Shown: piece by piece, positions 1 through 7,400 of the stretch
Position numbering within the stretch: the stretch's first letter is position 1
Layout: every line of letters begins with the position of its first letter
NCBI RefSeq assembly: GCF_000720255.1
Contig: NZ_JOJE01000077.1
Location: 1 to 12,048, forward strand
DNA from: Streptomyces griseus subsp. griseus
Lineage (GTDB): Bacteria; Actinomycetota; Actinomycetes; Streptomycetales; Streptomycetaceae
Direction of reading: 5' to 3'
Length of the DNA stretch: 12,048 nt
Position numbers and translations under genes: made by a program
Notes under the pieces: model-generated
The model's database searches: none
Seen by the model: only the letters and a program-made list of their open reading frames with translations
Told to the model about the DNA's origin: nothing

Positions 1-56
1 ACAGCAGCCTCGGCTACCGCAGTCCCGCCGAATACGAGACCGCACTCGCAGCCTGA
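1..56 (+). pseudogene. IS3-family transposase (OrfB), C-terminal end only
   Basis: Reading from base 3, the window opens with SSLGYRSPAEYETALAA followed by TGA. This is the characteristic carboxy-terminus of IS3-family OrfB (DDE, rve-type) transposases, which usually end in a similar H-S-S-L-G-Y-x-S-P-x-x-Y/F-E motif. The first two bases would complete a His codon if it were CAC. The rest of the gene lies left of the window, so whether the element is intact cannot be judged. The DDE catalytic residues are not in view. The assignment rests on this short but distinctive motif. The feature is entered as pseudogene/partial only because it is cut by the window edge. Confidence 0.75.
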
Positions 57-71
57 CCACCACACCGATGG

Positions 72-96
72 TGTCCGTCAAAGCGGAACAAGCTCA
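72..96 (+). repeat. Possible right terminal inverted repeat of the IS3-type element
   Basis: About 15 bases after the transposase stop there is a segment running TGTCCGTCAAAGCGG and ending in AAGCTCA. IS3-family elements of actinomycetes commonly end 15-50 bp after orfB in an imperfect inverted repeat finishing in CA. The matching left end is outside the window, so this is inferred from position and end bases only. The exact border and any target-site duplication cannot be defined. Confidence 0.35.
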
Positions 97-453
97 ACCG
101 GGCCTCGATCAGCTCACGCATCGCGGCATCGACATGCTGCCGCCTGTGAGGCGGCCCAATAGGCCAGACCCGTCCGCCGGAGAGTGGCGAGCAGCTACAG
201 AGGGTCACCTCGAGTGTGCAGCTCCCGCAGCGCCGGGCAGCCGAACGCGATGAGGACACGGTGGCCATCATGATCCCTCGGCTCGAACAGTAACGCGGGC
301 GTGCGGCCACGCCGGGCGAAGACCACATGTCCTCAACAGTCCGCGCAGCAGCATCAGACCGGACAACATGATCACCCCATCTACTCCCGACCAAACGTGC
401 CTCGCGATGCCAGCACCTCCAGATAACGGGTCTTCGGGCTCATGATGAGGAGG

Positions 454-479
454 CTGTGGAATTGCTTGCGATTCCACAG
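454..479. repeat. Perfect 9-bp inverted repeat with 8-base spacer
   Basis: CTGTGGAAT at 454-462 and ATTCCACAG at 471-479 are exact reverse complements separated by TGCTTGCG. This AT-containing palindrome stands out in very GC-rich DNA. It could be a regulator operator or an RNA hairpin, but no gene starts next to it and no T-tract follows. Function unknown. Confidence 0.6.
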
Positions 480-609
480 GAGCCGCAGAAGGATGCCGCG
501 CAGCCGTCCGAGTATATTGGCCCGCCGCCCGGGGAAGGCGAGGAAGAATCCCGCCTGCTGCCCCGTTTTGCGGCTCCGCGTGCGCGCGGTGCCATGGACG
601 GCATCCCGC

Positions 610-627
610 CCCCCGAGCGAGGGGGGA
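610..627. repeat. C6/G6 hairpin
   Basis: Six C (610-615) and six G (622-627) flank GAGCGA, and outer GGCA/TGCC arms could extend the stem imperfectly. The stem is very stable, but no U-tract follows, so it is not a classical intrinsic terminator. It may act as a simple hairpin barrier or be a chance feature of GC-rich DNA. Confidence 0.4.
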
Positions 628-711
628 GTGCCCATGTCCGATCCGCAAGCGCCGCTGGTGACTTGGGGCTGACTCGCATGTCGTGTACATGTCGGGTCGC
701 GTATGGGACGG

Positions 712-994
712 ATGCCGTACTCGACGGACTCGCCCGACGGGCAGTGGACCTTGATCGAGCCGCTGGTCACTGCCTGGAAGTAGGAGCGGGTGTCGCGGTC
801 GGCGACTGGGGACCCGGGTGCCTGCGATCTGCGCGAGGTCATGAACGCGCTGCTCTACCAGAACCGGACGGACTGTCAGTGGCGGCTCGTGCCACACGAT
901 CTCCCAGCCTGGTCGGCGGTGTTGTACTACTTCCCCCTGTAACGCCAGGATGGCCTTCACCAGCGGTTCCAGGAGATCCTGCGCTGCCAGCTGC
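712..994 (+). pseudogene. IS5-family transposase N-terminal remnant, broken by stops
   Basis: From the ATG at 712 the frame reads MPYSTDSPDGQWTLIEPLV, later CDLREVMNALLYQNRTDCQW, then a segment equivalent to RLVPHDLPAWSAVLYYF and a shorter QDGLHQRFQEILR. These match in order the N-terminal (DUF4096-like) region of IS5-family transposases of actinomycetes, where the pattern is S-D-x-x-W-x-L-I-E-P-L, then C-D-L-R-E-I-x-N-A, then T-G-C-Q-W and P-x-W-x-x-V-Y-Y-Y-F. In-frame TAG at 781-783 and TAA at 940-942 kill it. Homology fades at about 994, immediately before a strong inverted repeat, and the catalytic DDE region is missing. It is a dead, truncated insertion sequence. Confidence 0.85.
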
Positions 995-1029
995 GGGTGT
1001 GGTCCACCCTTATGGGGCGGACCACACCC
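995..1029. repeat. 15-bp near-perfect inverted repeat at the transposase remnant breakpoint
   Basis: GGGTGTGGTCCACCC at 995-1009 and GGGCGGACCACACCC at 1015-1029 are reverse complements at 14 of 15 positions, with loop TTATG. It starts exactly where similarity to the IS5 transposase ends. It could form a strong hairpin, possibly a terminator-like barrier ahead of the downstream operon although no T-run follows. Alternatively it could be the junction of two inverted element ends. Confidence 0.65.
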
Positions 1030-1362
1030 GGCGCCGTCGGTCACTCGGCGTCCTGGCCCTCCGCCCCGGCTGGCAGGGCGAACTGGCGCGGGGCGGCTGG
1101 GCCGATCACCGAGCCAGCCGATGACGATGTCGCCCGTACCCGGACCCGAGCCCCCGGCCGCCCCGAAAGACGCAGGCGACGGTGCGGCGTAGGCTGGGAA
1201 AAAGCAAGGCATCCGGTCCGGAAGCGTCGCCCGTTTGTGCCCTCCGGACCACACGGGAAGCGTTACATCCGAGGCCCGACCCGGACCCAGCTCTGTCCCG
1301 CCCTCGCCCCGGCACGGTTCCCCCTGACAAAATTCTGATGAGCGGTGCACGCGGGAAACGAC
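1030..1362. other. Upstream region of the injection-system operon, no gene seen
   Basis: No supported coding sequence lies here. I looked for promoter-like hexamers ahead of the first gene. A CTGACA at 1324-1329 could be a -35 element, but no convincing -10 follows at 17-18 bp, so I do not call a promoter. The operon promoter is nevertheless expected in this interval, because it lies between the dead transposase and the first intact gene. Confidence 0.5.
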
Positions 1363-2187
1363 ATGGACGGTTTCTCCGACCAGCTGATGATCCAGTATCT
1401 CGACCCGGCGCGGGTCCACTCGTTGCTGGTCCCCCCCGACGATCCGGAGAAGAACCGGCTGAAGTCCTTACTGGCTTCGGTGTACCAGCCGAACACGCTT
1501 GAAGTGCGGGTCCTGGACAAGGTCCGCATCGTCTCGACCCGCTTCCAGGCACCAGTAAAGGCGCCGGTGGCGGTGCGTGGGAGCTGGGAGAAGCTGCTGC
1601 CCGACATCGCGCAGGCGCGGGCCGTCGTCGAAATCCCGGGAGTGGGGCCACCACTGTGGATCGACGTAGCACTGGACACCGAGGTCACTGCGAGGGTCGC
1701 GCTCACCGAGGGCGCCCTGGACTCCCTCGCCTCCGAGGACCTCACCGGACTCTCCCCGGAGGAGTTCGTCGCCCGGTTTTCCTTCCTTGACCTTGCGGAA
1801 CTGATGCGCCGCTCCAAGGTCGCCGACTACCAAGAGCTCCAGGCGGAGTTCCCCCGGCTGTACCGGCTGCACTTCGCGAACCCGCCGCCCTACGACCCGT
1901 CCGCGCCCGGCCGTATCTACCGGCTGCGCGTCTCGGTCCTGATCTTCCCCGGTCTGGATGACCTCGTCGGCGTGATGCGCCGTCTCGTCCAGAGCCGTCA
2001 GGCGCTGGACGAGACCCGCCCGTGTCCCGACGTGTACGACGGCGGGGTCTTGCTGGCCGCCGGCGCGTGGCTGGCGGTTTTCCCGGCATCGGCGCTCCCG
2101 GACCTTGACCCCACCGGCATGCGGCAGCGGGTGAACGACCTCCTGGCCACCGACGGGTTCGTGACGGCGTTCGAGACCAACTCCTGA
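1363..2187 (+). CDS. Unrecognised 274-aa protein heading the injection-system cluster
   Basis: I do not recognise the family. The start chosen is ATG 1363, preceded by GGGAA at 1352-1356. An in-frame GTG at 1345 would add six residues but has no good ribosome binding site. The protein is acidic, without signal peptide, membrane segment or Cys-rich motif. The first ~90 residues are mixed charge (MDGFSDQLMIQYLDPARV at the N-terminus). A central part carries LSPEEFVARFSFLDLAEL, and later there is an RIYRLRVSVLIFPGLDDLV strand-like segment. It has the codon usage of its neighbours and precedes the sheath gene by 134 bp on the same strand. An assembly, cap or regulatory role is possible from position alone. 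It carries an in-frame TTA codon (1468-1470), rare in Streptomyces. It is probably a real gene because the frame is open throughout with strong third-position GC bias. Confidence 0.8.
   Translation: MDGFSDQLMIQYLDPARVHSLLVPPDDPEKNRLKSLLASVYQPNTLEVRVLDKVRIVSTRFQAPVKAPVAVRGSWEKLLPDIAQARAVVEIPGVGPPLWIDVALDTEVTARVALTEGALDSLASEDLTGLSPEEFVARFSFLDLAELMRRSKVADYQELQAEFPRLYRLHFANPPPYDPSAPGRIYRLRVSVLIFPGLDDLVGVMRRLVQSRQALDETRPCPDVYDGGVLLAAGAWLAVFPASALPDLDPTGMRQRVNDLLATDGFVTAFETNS
1468..1470 (+). promoter_or_regulatory. In-frame TTA leucine codon (possible bldA-dependent control)
   Basis: Codon 36 of the 274-aa gene is TTA (within TCC TTA CTG). Scanning the cluster by eye I found no other in-frame TTA. 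In Streptomyces, TTA is decoded only by the bldA tRNA, which accumulates late in development, so single TTA codons in early operon positions often act as developmental gates. The codon is seen directly. Its regulatory role is inferred and depends on the host being a streptomycete. Confidence 0.55.
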
Positions 2188-2217
2188 GAGGCCATCAGCT
2201 GAGTCGAGACCAACTCC
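2171..2217. repeat. 14-bp direct repeat across the end of the first gene
   Basis: TCGAGACCAACTCC occurs at 2171-2184, encoding the last residues of the 274-aa protein, and again at 2204-2217 beyond its stop. The copies are offset by 33 bp, a multiple of three. This looks like a short duplication that left a second copy of the C-terminal codons outside the gene. Confidence 0.7.
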
Positions 2218-2309
2218 GCGCCCGTAAGCCGAACCATCTCCCGAGTCGGCACGCCCTCGGGCAGACACCAGGGATCAGTATGGCCCGGCGTGTCGTCACC
2301 GCATCACGT

Positions 2310-2315
2310 AAGGAG
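2310..2315 (+). promoter_or_regulatory. Ribosome binding site deciding the sheath start
   Basis: AAGGAG lies 6 bases before ATG 2322. This fixes the sheath start at 2322 and not at the in-frame ATG 2280, which has no such site. The N-terminus thus becomes MPVKYIEVSPSSELFAP, typical in style for sheath proteins. Confidence 0.75.
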
Positions 2316-2321
2316 CGGTCG

Positions 2322-3641
2322 ATGCCGGTCAAGTACATTGAGGTCAGCCCCAGCAGCGAGCTGTTCGCGCCCGCGCAGCGGGCATTCGGCGACATCGCCA
2401 TCGTCGGCAAGGGCGGGTTCGGCACGCCGGCCTCCGACCCCCAGCCCTTCACCTCGCCCGTCACGGCCGGGGACCACCTGAAGGCCCTCGGCGGGACGGC
2501 GCTGACGGCCGCTGCGGCCAAGGGGAGGGATACCGTCACCACGGCCGTGTCCGTTCCGGTGCCCCTGCTGGTGCGGCTCACTTCCGACACCGGGTCGGAG
2601 GTCCACAGGGTGACCAACGTCGACTCTGTGACCGGGAACGGGGAGGCCCCGACCAGCTTCTCCCTCACCCTGGACGGCAAGCTCGGCGCCGACTATCCCA
2701 TCGGCACGAAGGTCACCCAGGAGAGCGACAGCGACCTGCTGCGCGCAGTCCGTACCGCGTTCGCCCAGAGCCCGCCGCCGACAGTGGTCTGGGGGGTCCC
2801 GGTGGACTACACCACCCCCATCTGGGGCGACGGCCTGGACAAGGTCGACAAGCTCAACGTCCAGATCGTGGTGCTGGCTAACACGCCGCTCAACTCGACC
2901 ACCTCGGGCACCGTCGCCCTGCTGACCTCGCACGTGACGGCCGACCTCGGCGACGGCAAGGAGCGGATCGGAGTGGCCATGCTCGACCGCTCGGTGCAGA
3001 CGAGCAGTCTCACGACCCTTGTCGTCTCGCCGGTGATCAACGAACGGATGGTGCTGATTGCCCATCGGTCGGACGACGACGTCGCGGCCGCGCTGGCCGG
3101 AGTCATCTCTGGCTACCAGCCCCACATCTCCCTGCTGCTCAAGCCGATCAGCATCGCGATGACCGAGGTGTTCTCCGACACCGAGATCGACGCCTTCAAC
3201 AAGGTGGGCGTCAACTGGATCACCAAGCCGGTGCTGCTGCCCGGCCAGGCGCTCTACCTCGGTGAGGGCTACACGTCGGACGGGAGCCAGGGCAAGCCGT
3301 ACATCGACATTGTCCGGGTGCTCGACGACATCAATTTCCGGATCAAGGCCGCGCTGATCGAGTCGATCGGCAACGTGCGGATCTCGCGGGTCGGCCTGCG
3401 CTCCGTCGAGACGATCGTGCAGTCGGTGCTGGCACCACTGGCGGCGCGGCAGGTCATCGACGGTTTCAGCATCGTCACCCCGTTGCTGACCCTGCTGGAC
3501 AAGGACCTGGCCGACCTCAAACCGGAGGAGGTAAAGGAGATCAGTACCGCCAGGGCGCTCCGGTCCGTGGACCTCGCTGTCCAGGTCGTCTACGCGGGGG
3601 CCATCCACCGGCTGAAGATCGACCTCGTCCTTAGGGGCTGA
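2322..3641 (+). CDS. Contractile tail sheath protein
   Basis: The 439-residue product is the sheath subunit that polymerises around the tube and contracts to drive it through the target envelope. Its N-terminal stretch (about 1-35) ends in a short strand and Gly-rich turn (AFGDIAIVGKGGFG), as sheath proteins do. The middle part (about 205-275) reads as the protease-like sheath core, with GVAMLDRSVQ, then ERMVLIAHRSDDDVAAALAG. The C-terminal domain (about 325-439) carries IDIVRVLDDINFRIKAAL, then VETIVQSVLAPLAARQVIDG, the family's conserved helix and 'interlocking arm' region. The length fits a minimal phage or eCIS sheath. The tube gene follows after 30 bp, the usual sheath-tube pairing. Only one sheath gene is visible, unlike Afp/PVC clusters, which carry several paralogues. 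Assignment is by pattern and context, not by search. Confidence 0.9.
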   Translation: MPVKYIEVSPSSELFAPAQRAFGDIAIVGKGGFGTPASDPQPFTSPVTAGDHLKALGGTALTAAAAKGRDTVTTAVSVPVPLLVRLTSDTGSEVHRVTNVDSVTGNGEAPTSFSLTLDGKLGADYPIGTKVTQESDSDLLRAVRTAFAQSPPPTVVWGVPVDYTTPIWGDGLDKVDKLNVQIVVLANTPLNSTTSGTVALLTSHVTADLGDGKERIGVAMLDRSVQTSSLTTLVVSPVINERMVLIAHRSDDDVAAALAGVISGYQPHISLLLKPISIAMTEVFSDTEIDAFNKVGVNWITKPVLLPGQALYLGEGYTSDGSQGKPYIDIVRVLDDINFRIKAALIESIGNVRISRVGLRSVETIVQSVLAPLAARQVIDGFSIVTPLLTLLDKDLADLKPEEVKEISTARALRSVDLAVQVVYAGAIHRLKIDLVLRG

Positions 3642-3658
3642 GCGAACCGGACGAGAGA

Positions 3659-3663
3659 GGGAG
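3659..3663 (+). promoter_or_regulatory. Ribosome binding site deciding the tube start
   Basis: GGGAG sits 8 bases before ATG 3672. An alternative in-frame GTG at 3663 overlaps this site, so ATG 3672 is preferred. Confidence 0.65.
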
Positions 3664-3671
3664 TGAAGACC

Positions 3672-4067
3672 ATGCCCGACGCCCTGAAATGGGACACCCG
3701 GCTGACGGTGATGATGAATGGTAGTCCGGTGACGCCGATCGACTCGTTCAATCCGACCTTCAACGTGCCGGTCCAGCCGTTGCACTCGCTGGAGGCGGAC
3801 AACGTCGCGCACATCGTCCAGCCGCAGGCGTTCACCTTCACCATGGCGGTCAAGGCTATCGGCACGGTGGTGGCGACGCTCACCGGACTGGCGCTGTCCA
3901 GTAGCGGGTTCAGCATCGGGGTGCAGCAGGCGAAGGGGAGTGACTGGACGTTCAAGAGCGTCGCCTTCAACGACTGCTACATCACCTCTGTGGCCAGCAC
4001 CATCGTGATCGACGGCGTGCCGACCACCACGTTCAACTGCATCTGCCTGCAAGCCGTCCCGGCGTGA
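3672..4067 (+). CDS. Tail tube (inner tube) protein
   Basis: The 131-residue product fits the inner-tube subunit that stacks in hexameric rings inside the sheath and forms the lumen through which cargo can pass. It is almost wholly beta-strand in character. An N-terminal strand (WDTRLTVMMNGSPVTPIDSF) leads into a loop (about 35-50, EADNVAHIVQ), then FTFTMAVKAIG, an Ala/Thr/Leu-rich segment (65-80), and two closing strands (SVAFNDCYITSVAS, then TTTFNCICLQAV). Size and beta-rich content fit phage and eCIS tube proteins, and the position immediately after the sheath is the canonical order. No signal peptide. The Cys residues (C102, C123, C125) are unusual for a tube but I give them no function. 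Identification rests mainly on synteny plus fold-like pattern. Confidence 0.78.
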   Translation: MPDALKWDTRLTVMMNGSPVTPIDSFNPTFNVPVQPLHSLEADNVAHIVQPQAFTFTMAVKAIGTVVATLTGLALSSSGFSIGVQQAKGSDWTFKSVAFNDCYITSVASTIVIDGVPTTTFNCICLQAVPA

Positions 4068-4087
4068 CGGCTCCGACCTGCCTGATG

Positions 4088-4104
4088 CGGCCGCAGAACG
4101 GCCG
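4088..4104. repeat. Hairpin between the tube gene and the 85-aa gene
   Basis: CGGCCG at 4088-4093 and CGGCCG at 4099-4104 flank CAGAA, giving a 6-bp all-GC stem directly before the AAGGAGG ribosome binding site (4105-4111). It could stabilise the 3' end of the abundant sheath-tube message or reduce translation of the next gene. No T-run, so not a classical terminator. Confidence 0.4.
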
Positions 4105-4116
4105 AAGGAGGTTCCG

Positions 4117-4374
4117 ATGTCGGAATGGCCCCCGGGCCCCGAGCCCGAACCGGACGGCACCCAGGCCGCCGGGTGGCCCGCGCCCATCGAGGGATGCGCG
4201 GACGAGCGGGGCGTCCCGGCGCCCGGACCGGAGGCGGCGGTCGCTGGCCGCTCCGGCACCGAGATGCACTGCGTCTTCCCGATCTACGTGGTGCTTGCCG
4301 GGGACGGTGGTCGGGAGGGCGGGGACGACATCGCCGCCACCATCTGGGATGCCCTCTACCAGGCGCTGAGTTGA
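4117..4374 (+). CDS. Small 85-aa protein sharing a C-F-P-I motif with the downstream toxin-like protein
   Basis: The start ATG 4117 has a near-ideal ribosome binding site (AAGGAGG, 5-base spacing), so I regard the gene as real. Residues 1-48 are Pro/Gly/Glu/Ala-rich and probably disordered. Residues 52-84 form a compact part starting C-V-F-P-I-Y-V-V. That part aligns without gaps with residues 6-38 of the 1237-aa protein encoded next (C-E-F-P-I-T-V-T), with nine identities in 33 positions by eye, including the C-x-F-P-I core and a terminal A-L...L. It has no membrane segment. Position between tube and the large protein is where tail loci often encode small assembly chaperones for the tape measure. 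A chaperone, adaptor or structural partner role is an inference. An immunity function is less likely but not excluded. Confidence 0.75.
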   Translation: MSEWPPGPEPEPDGTQAAGWPAPIEGCADERGVPAPGPEAAVAGRSGTEMHCVFPIYVVLAGDGGREGGDDIAATIWDALYQALS

Positions 4375-4405
4375 GGCGAGCGCAGGACGAAGGAGATCTG
4401 AGCAC

Positions 4406-7400
4406 ATGTCCCGGAGCGAATGCGAGTTCCCGATCACCGTGACCGTGACCGGCAGACCGTCAGCGGCAGGCCTGGCCCAGCTCGGCCAGGCGGTCGAGGA
4501 GGCGCTCGCTGTCCGTCTTCGCGAGGCCGCCAATGGCGAGATGTGGCGGATCCGGCCGCACCCGCCGCAGTCGGTGGCCTTCGAGATCGGCCCGGTGCAG
4601 CCGTCGGCGGAGCTGGCTGGCGAGCTGGAGAGCATTCTGCTGACAGCGGTCGACCGAGCGCTGGCCGGCCTGGGCGCGGGTGGCCCCACGATCACTCCGA
4701 TTCAGGTGCCTGCCGTACCGGTGGACACGGCGGCTGCCGAGGGCGGGGGGTCGCTTCTTGCCTTTTCGGTCTCGGAATCGGCGCTGGCAAACCCGGTGGA
4801 CACGCCGGGCAAGACCGATCAGGCCCGGCCCGTTGGACAGCCCGTGGCCTTCCGGCCTGTGCTCCTCCGGCCCGGGACGGGTGGTGCCAGGCGGCTCACC
4901 GCGCATGTGCCGTCCCGCCCTGCACGGCGGAACCAGATCGCTGGCCGCGGCGGCCCCCCGGCGAAGCATTCGGCTACAGCCCGCCCGGCGGGCGGGCCTG
5001 CTCGCCTGACGTTCAAGGTGGTGGTCAAGCAGGCGATGGCCCCGACCGAGCTGCTGCGCGAGTTCGTGCGCCAGTACTACCGGGCGGGCAGCGAGCAGGA
5101 GGTCGACCGGTGGATGGTCTGGTGGCGCTGGGGGAGCCCGGAGGGCCGGTCGGTCTCCCAGCAGGAAGCCGATGATCGCGGCTTCGTCGAACTGACCGTC
5201 ACGGACGCCACCCAGTCCGCGGTGGAGGCGTTGTCCCCGGCCGAGCAGGAGCAGATCAACGCGGAGACGGACGAACGGTTCTGGCGGGAAAGCGGTCTGC
5301 CGCCGGGGACCAAACTCGGCACCGGCCCCGAGGACGCTGACCGGCGGGCTCGCTGGCGCGGTGCGCGCGCCGACGTCGTGGAAGAGCACACGCTACGCCG
5401 GGAGCTCTCGGCCCTGCCCGAGGACATCCGGAGCGTCCTCTTCGCGGGCGACCGGCCGATGACCGTCGAAGGCCTCCGGTCGGCCGTGCAGCTAGGGCGC
5501 AAGCTCGCCACGATGACGCCGGAGCAGCGCGCCGACTATCTGGCCAAGGTCACCGGGGAGACGACGAACTGGGCCGCGATGGACGCCTCGATCGACCGGT
5601 ACCTGCAGGACCAACGCCTCCGTGAGGCCGAGGTGCTCAGGACAGAGGAGGCGGCTGCCTCACTCTTCGGCTGCGAGGAGCTGTACAAGCTCTGGCGGGC
5701 CGTGCAGCTACTGGAGAACCGGCGCGGCGATGAACACGACGAGGACACCTCTATCGAGCTGGCGGAGACCAGGAAGCGCTTCAAGGAGGCCCTCGCCCGG
5801 CACGGGTTCGCCGATGAAGAGGCGTTCGCCGCCGCGGTGGAGGCCTACCGGCTGCAGTTCCGGGCGGCAGCGGTCAGGCTTGGGCTCGACCTCCTCGGCC
5901 ACGTCGACCACCAGCTGCACGAGGAGCGGACGAAGCTGTGCACCCCCGGCTACGTCGAGCACATGGTGGCTGCCATCGCGACCTCCTCTGCGTGCGCCGA
6001 CTTCGCGGCGGCCTCGACCCTGAGGTCGAGGACCACGTTCAACCCGGAACTAGGCGACTTCGTTCCGGAGCAGGGGGTTAACCAGGCCGAGGCTGAGGCG
6101 TTGAGTACTCGGGCCGGCCAGTCAGTGGTGGAGGCCTCGGGACACGATCTGCTCGTCGACCCCGATCGGATGGGCCGGGGCACCGATCTCGAGAGGCTCA
6201 TCGGTGTCGACACGGACACCGTCCGGACGTACCTGCTCGGCGTTGCCGACGGCCTACAGGGCCAATCGGCCACAGTCCGGGGAGAACTCGCGGACGACCC
6301 CGAGCGCGTCTTCAGCCAGGAGGCACTGGTGAAGGCGGCCAAGCGCGCCCAGGAAGTGGAACGCGAGACGATCTATGACTGGATCATCGACGACCACATC
6401 GCGGCGGTCGGGTTGGCCCACCTTTTCTCGAGCATCGCCGTCGCCGCCATCGCCTTGTTCCTCGCGGCGCTGGTGCCGGTCGGCGGCTGGGTCGCCGCTG
6501 CTGCCCTGGTGGCGGGCACAGGCCTCAGCGTCTACCAGGCGATGGACGCGATCACCCAGTACCGGTACGAGTCTGCGGAGTACGACCTGTCGTTCATCAG
6601 GAACGAGCCGTCGCTGTTCTGGGTCGTCATCGCCGTTGCCGCCACGGTCGTGGAGGTCGGGACGACCACGGCCCAGCTGCTGAAGGGCTCCGCCAAAGGT
6701 CTCTTCGCCCTGCGCAGGCCGCTGCTCGACGCCGCCAGGGCCGCAGACGCCGAGACGGCGGCGGCTCGCTACCAGGCGCTGATCACGAAGATCGACGAGG
6801 TCGAGGGGCTGGAGCCGAAACTCCGGGCTGTGCTCAAGGCGCACGCGGCGGCGGAGCAGGGTCTCAGCCGGGTGGTGGGCGAGTTCGCCGGCCGCCTCCA
6901 CGGAGGCTTCCTGATCGACCCGACCGGTCCTATAAAGGCGATGTACTACGCCGTCAAGAAGGGTGTGGCCACCGTTACGAAGCTGCGTAGCGAGGCGAGG
7001 ATGCTCGAACTGCTCGGCGATGTGACGAAGCTGAGCCGCGCCGAGCGCGCCGCCATCACGACGGCGTTCAAGCAGGTGAAGAAAATCGTCGCCCTGGGCG
7101 AGCGGCAGGGCATGGACGAGGCCAGGGTGCTGCGGTATATCGACCGGCTCGCCGCGGAGCGATCGGAGGCCGTCTTCAACGAGATCACCGCTGAGATGAG
7201 GGCTTGGCGTCCGCCGACCCTGAAGCAGCTCAGGGCCGAGAAGGAGCTCGTGGACGCGAGCCAGTTCCTGGAGCACCTGCGTACGGAGCGGGAGAACATT
7301 CTCGCCGAGCTGCGCGCCGGGCCGAAGACACCGTCCGGGACACGGGACACCCTCCGCATCGCCGAGCTCCGCAAGGACCTCGCTCATCTGGAGGACGCGT

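Larger units (their letters stand above)
97..711. other. Non-coding or decayed stretch, no supported gene
   Basis: This stretch has open frames on both strands, but none has a credible start with a ribosome binding site, a recognisable domain or typical actinomycete codon usage. The longest minus-strand frames are overlapping low-complexity Arg/Pro/Gly-rich readings, as expected by chance in high-GC DNA. It contains two inverted repeats, listed separately (454-479 and 610-627). It lies between two transposase remnants, so I infer an insertion/decay zone at the border of the injection-system cluster. Confidence 0.6.

Noticed and set aside
633..671. 12-codon frame ATG 633 to TGA 671 behind a G-rich ribosome-binding-like site
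   Set aside because: It is too short, the G-run belongs to a hairpin, and nothing next to it suggests a leader peptide; possibly the stump of a decayed gene.
440..842. Minus-strand frames with an LLWNRKQFHSLL-like stretch between the IS remnants
   Set aside because: A short hydrophobic/basic stretch looked gene-like, but I could not link it to a family or a credible start.
1018..1254. CGGACCACAC repeated at 1018-1027 and 1245-1254 as possible element ends
   Set aside because: Ten bases only, with differing flanks; not enough to call an attachment site or terminal repeat.
268..1419. Long minus-strand open frame (383 codons)
   Set aside because: It runs antisense through the transposase remnant, has low-complexity Arg/Pro/Gly content, no domain and no ribosome binding site; open antisense frames of this size are expected in high-GC DNA.
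2280..2321. Upstream ATG 2280 as sheath start
   Set aside because: The 14 extra residues lack a ribosome binding site, whereas ATG 2322 has AAGGAG at ideal spacing.
2304..4259. Long minus-strand open frame opposite sheath and tube (651 codons)
   Set aside because: It is antisense to two well-supported structural genes and its composition is the mirror of their codon bias.
4117..4374. The 85-aa gene as immunity protein for the nuclease-like domain
   Set aside because: It resembles the N-terminus of the large protein and not a nuclease inhibitor, and it lies upstream, while immunity genes usually follow the toxin; not excluded but unsupported.
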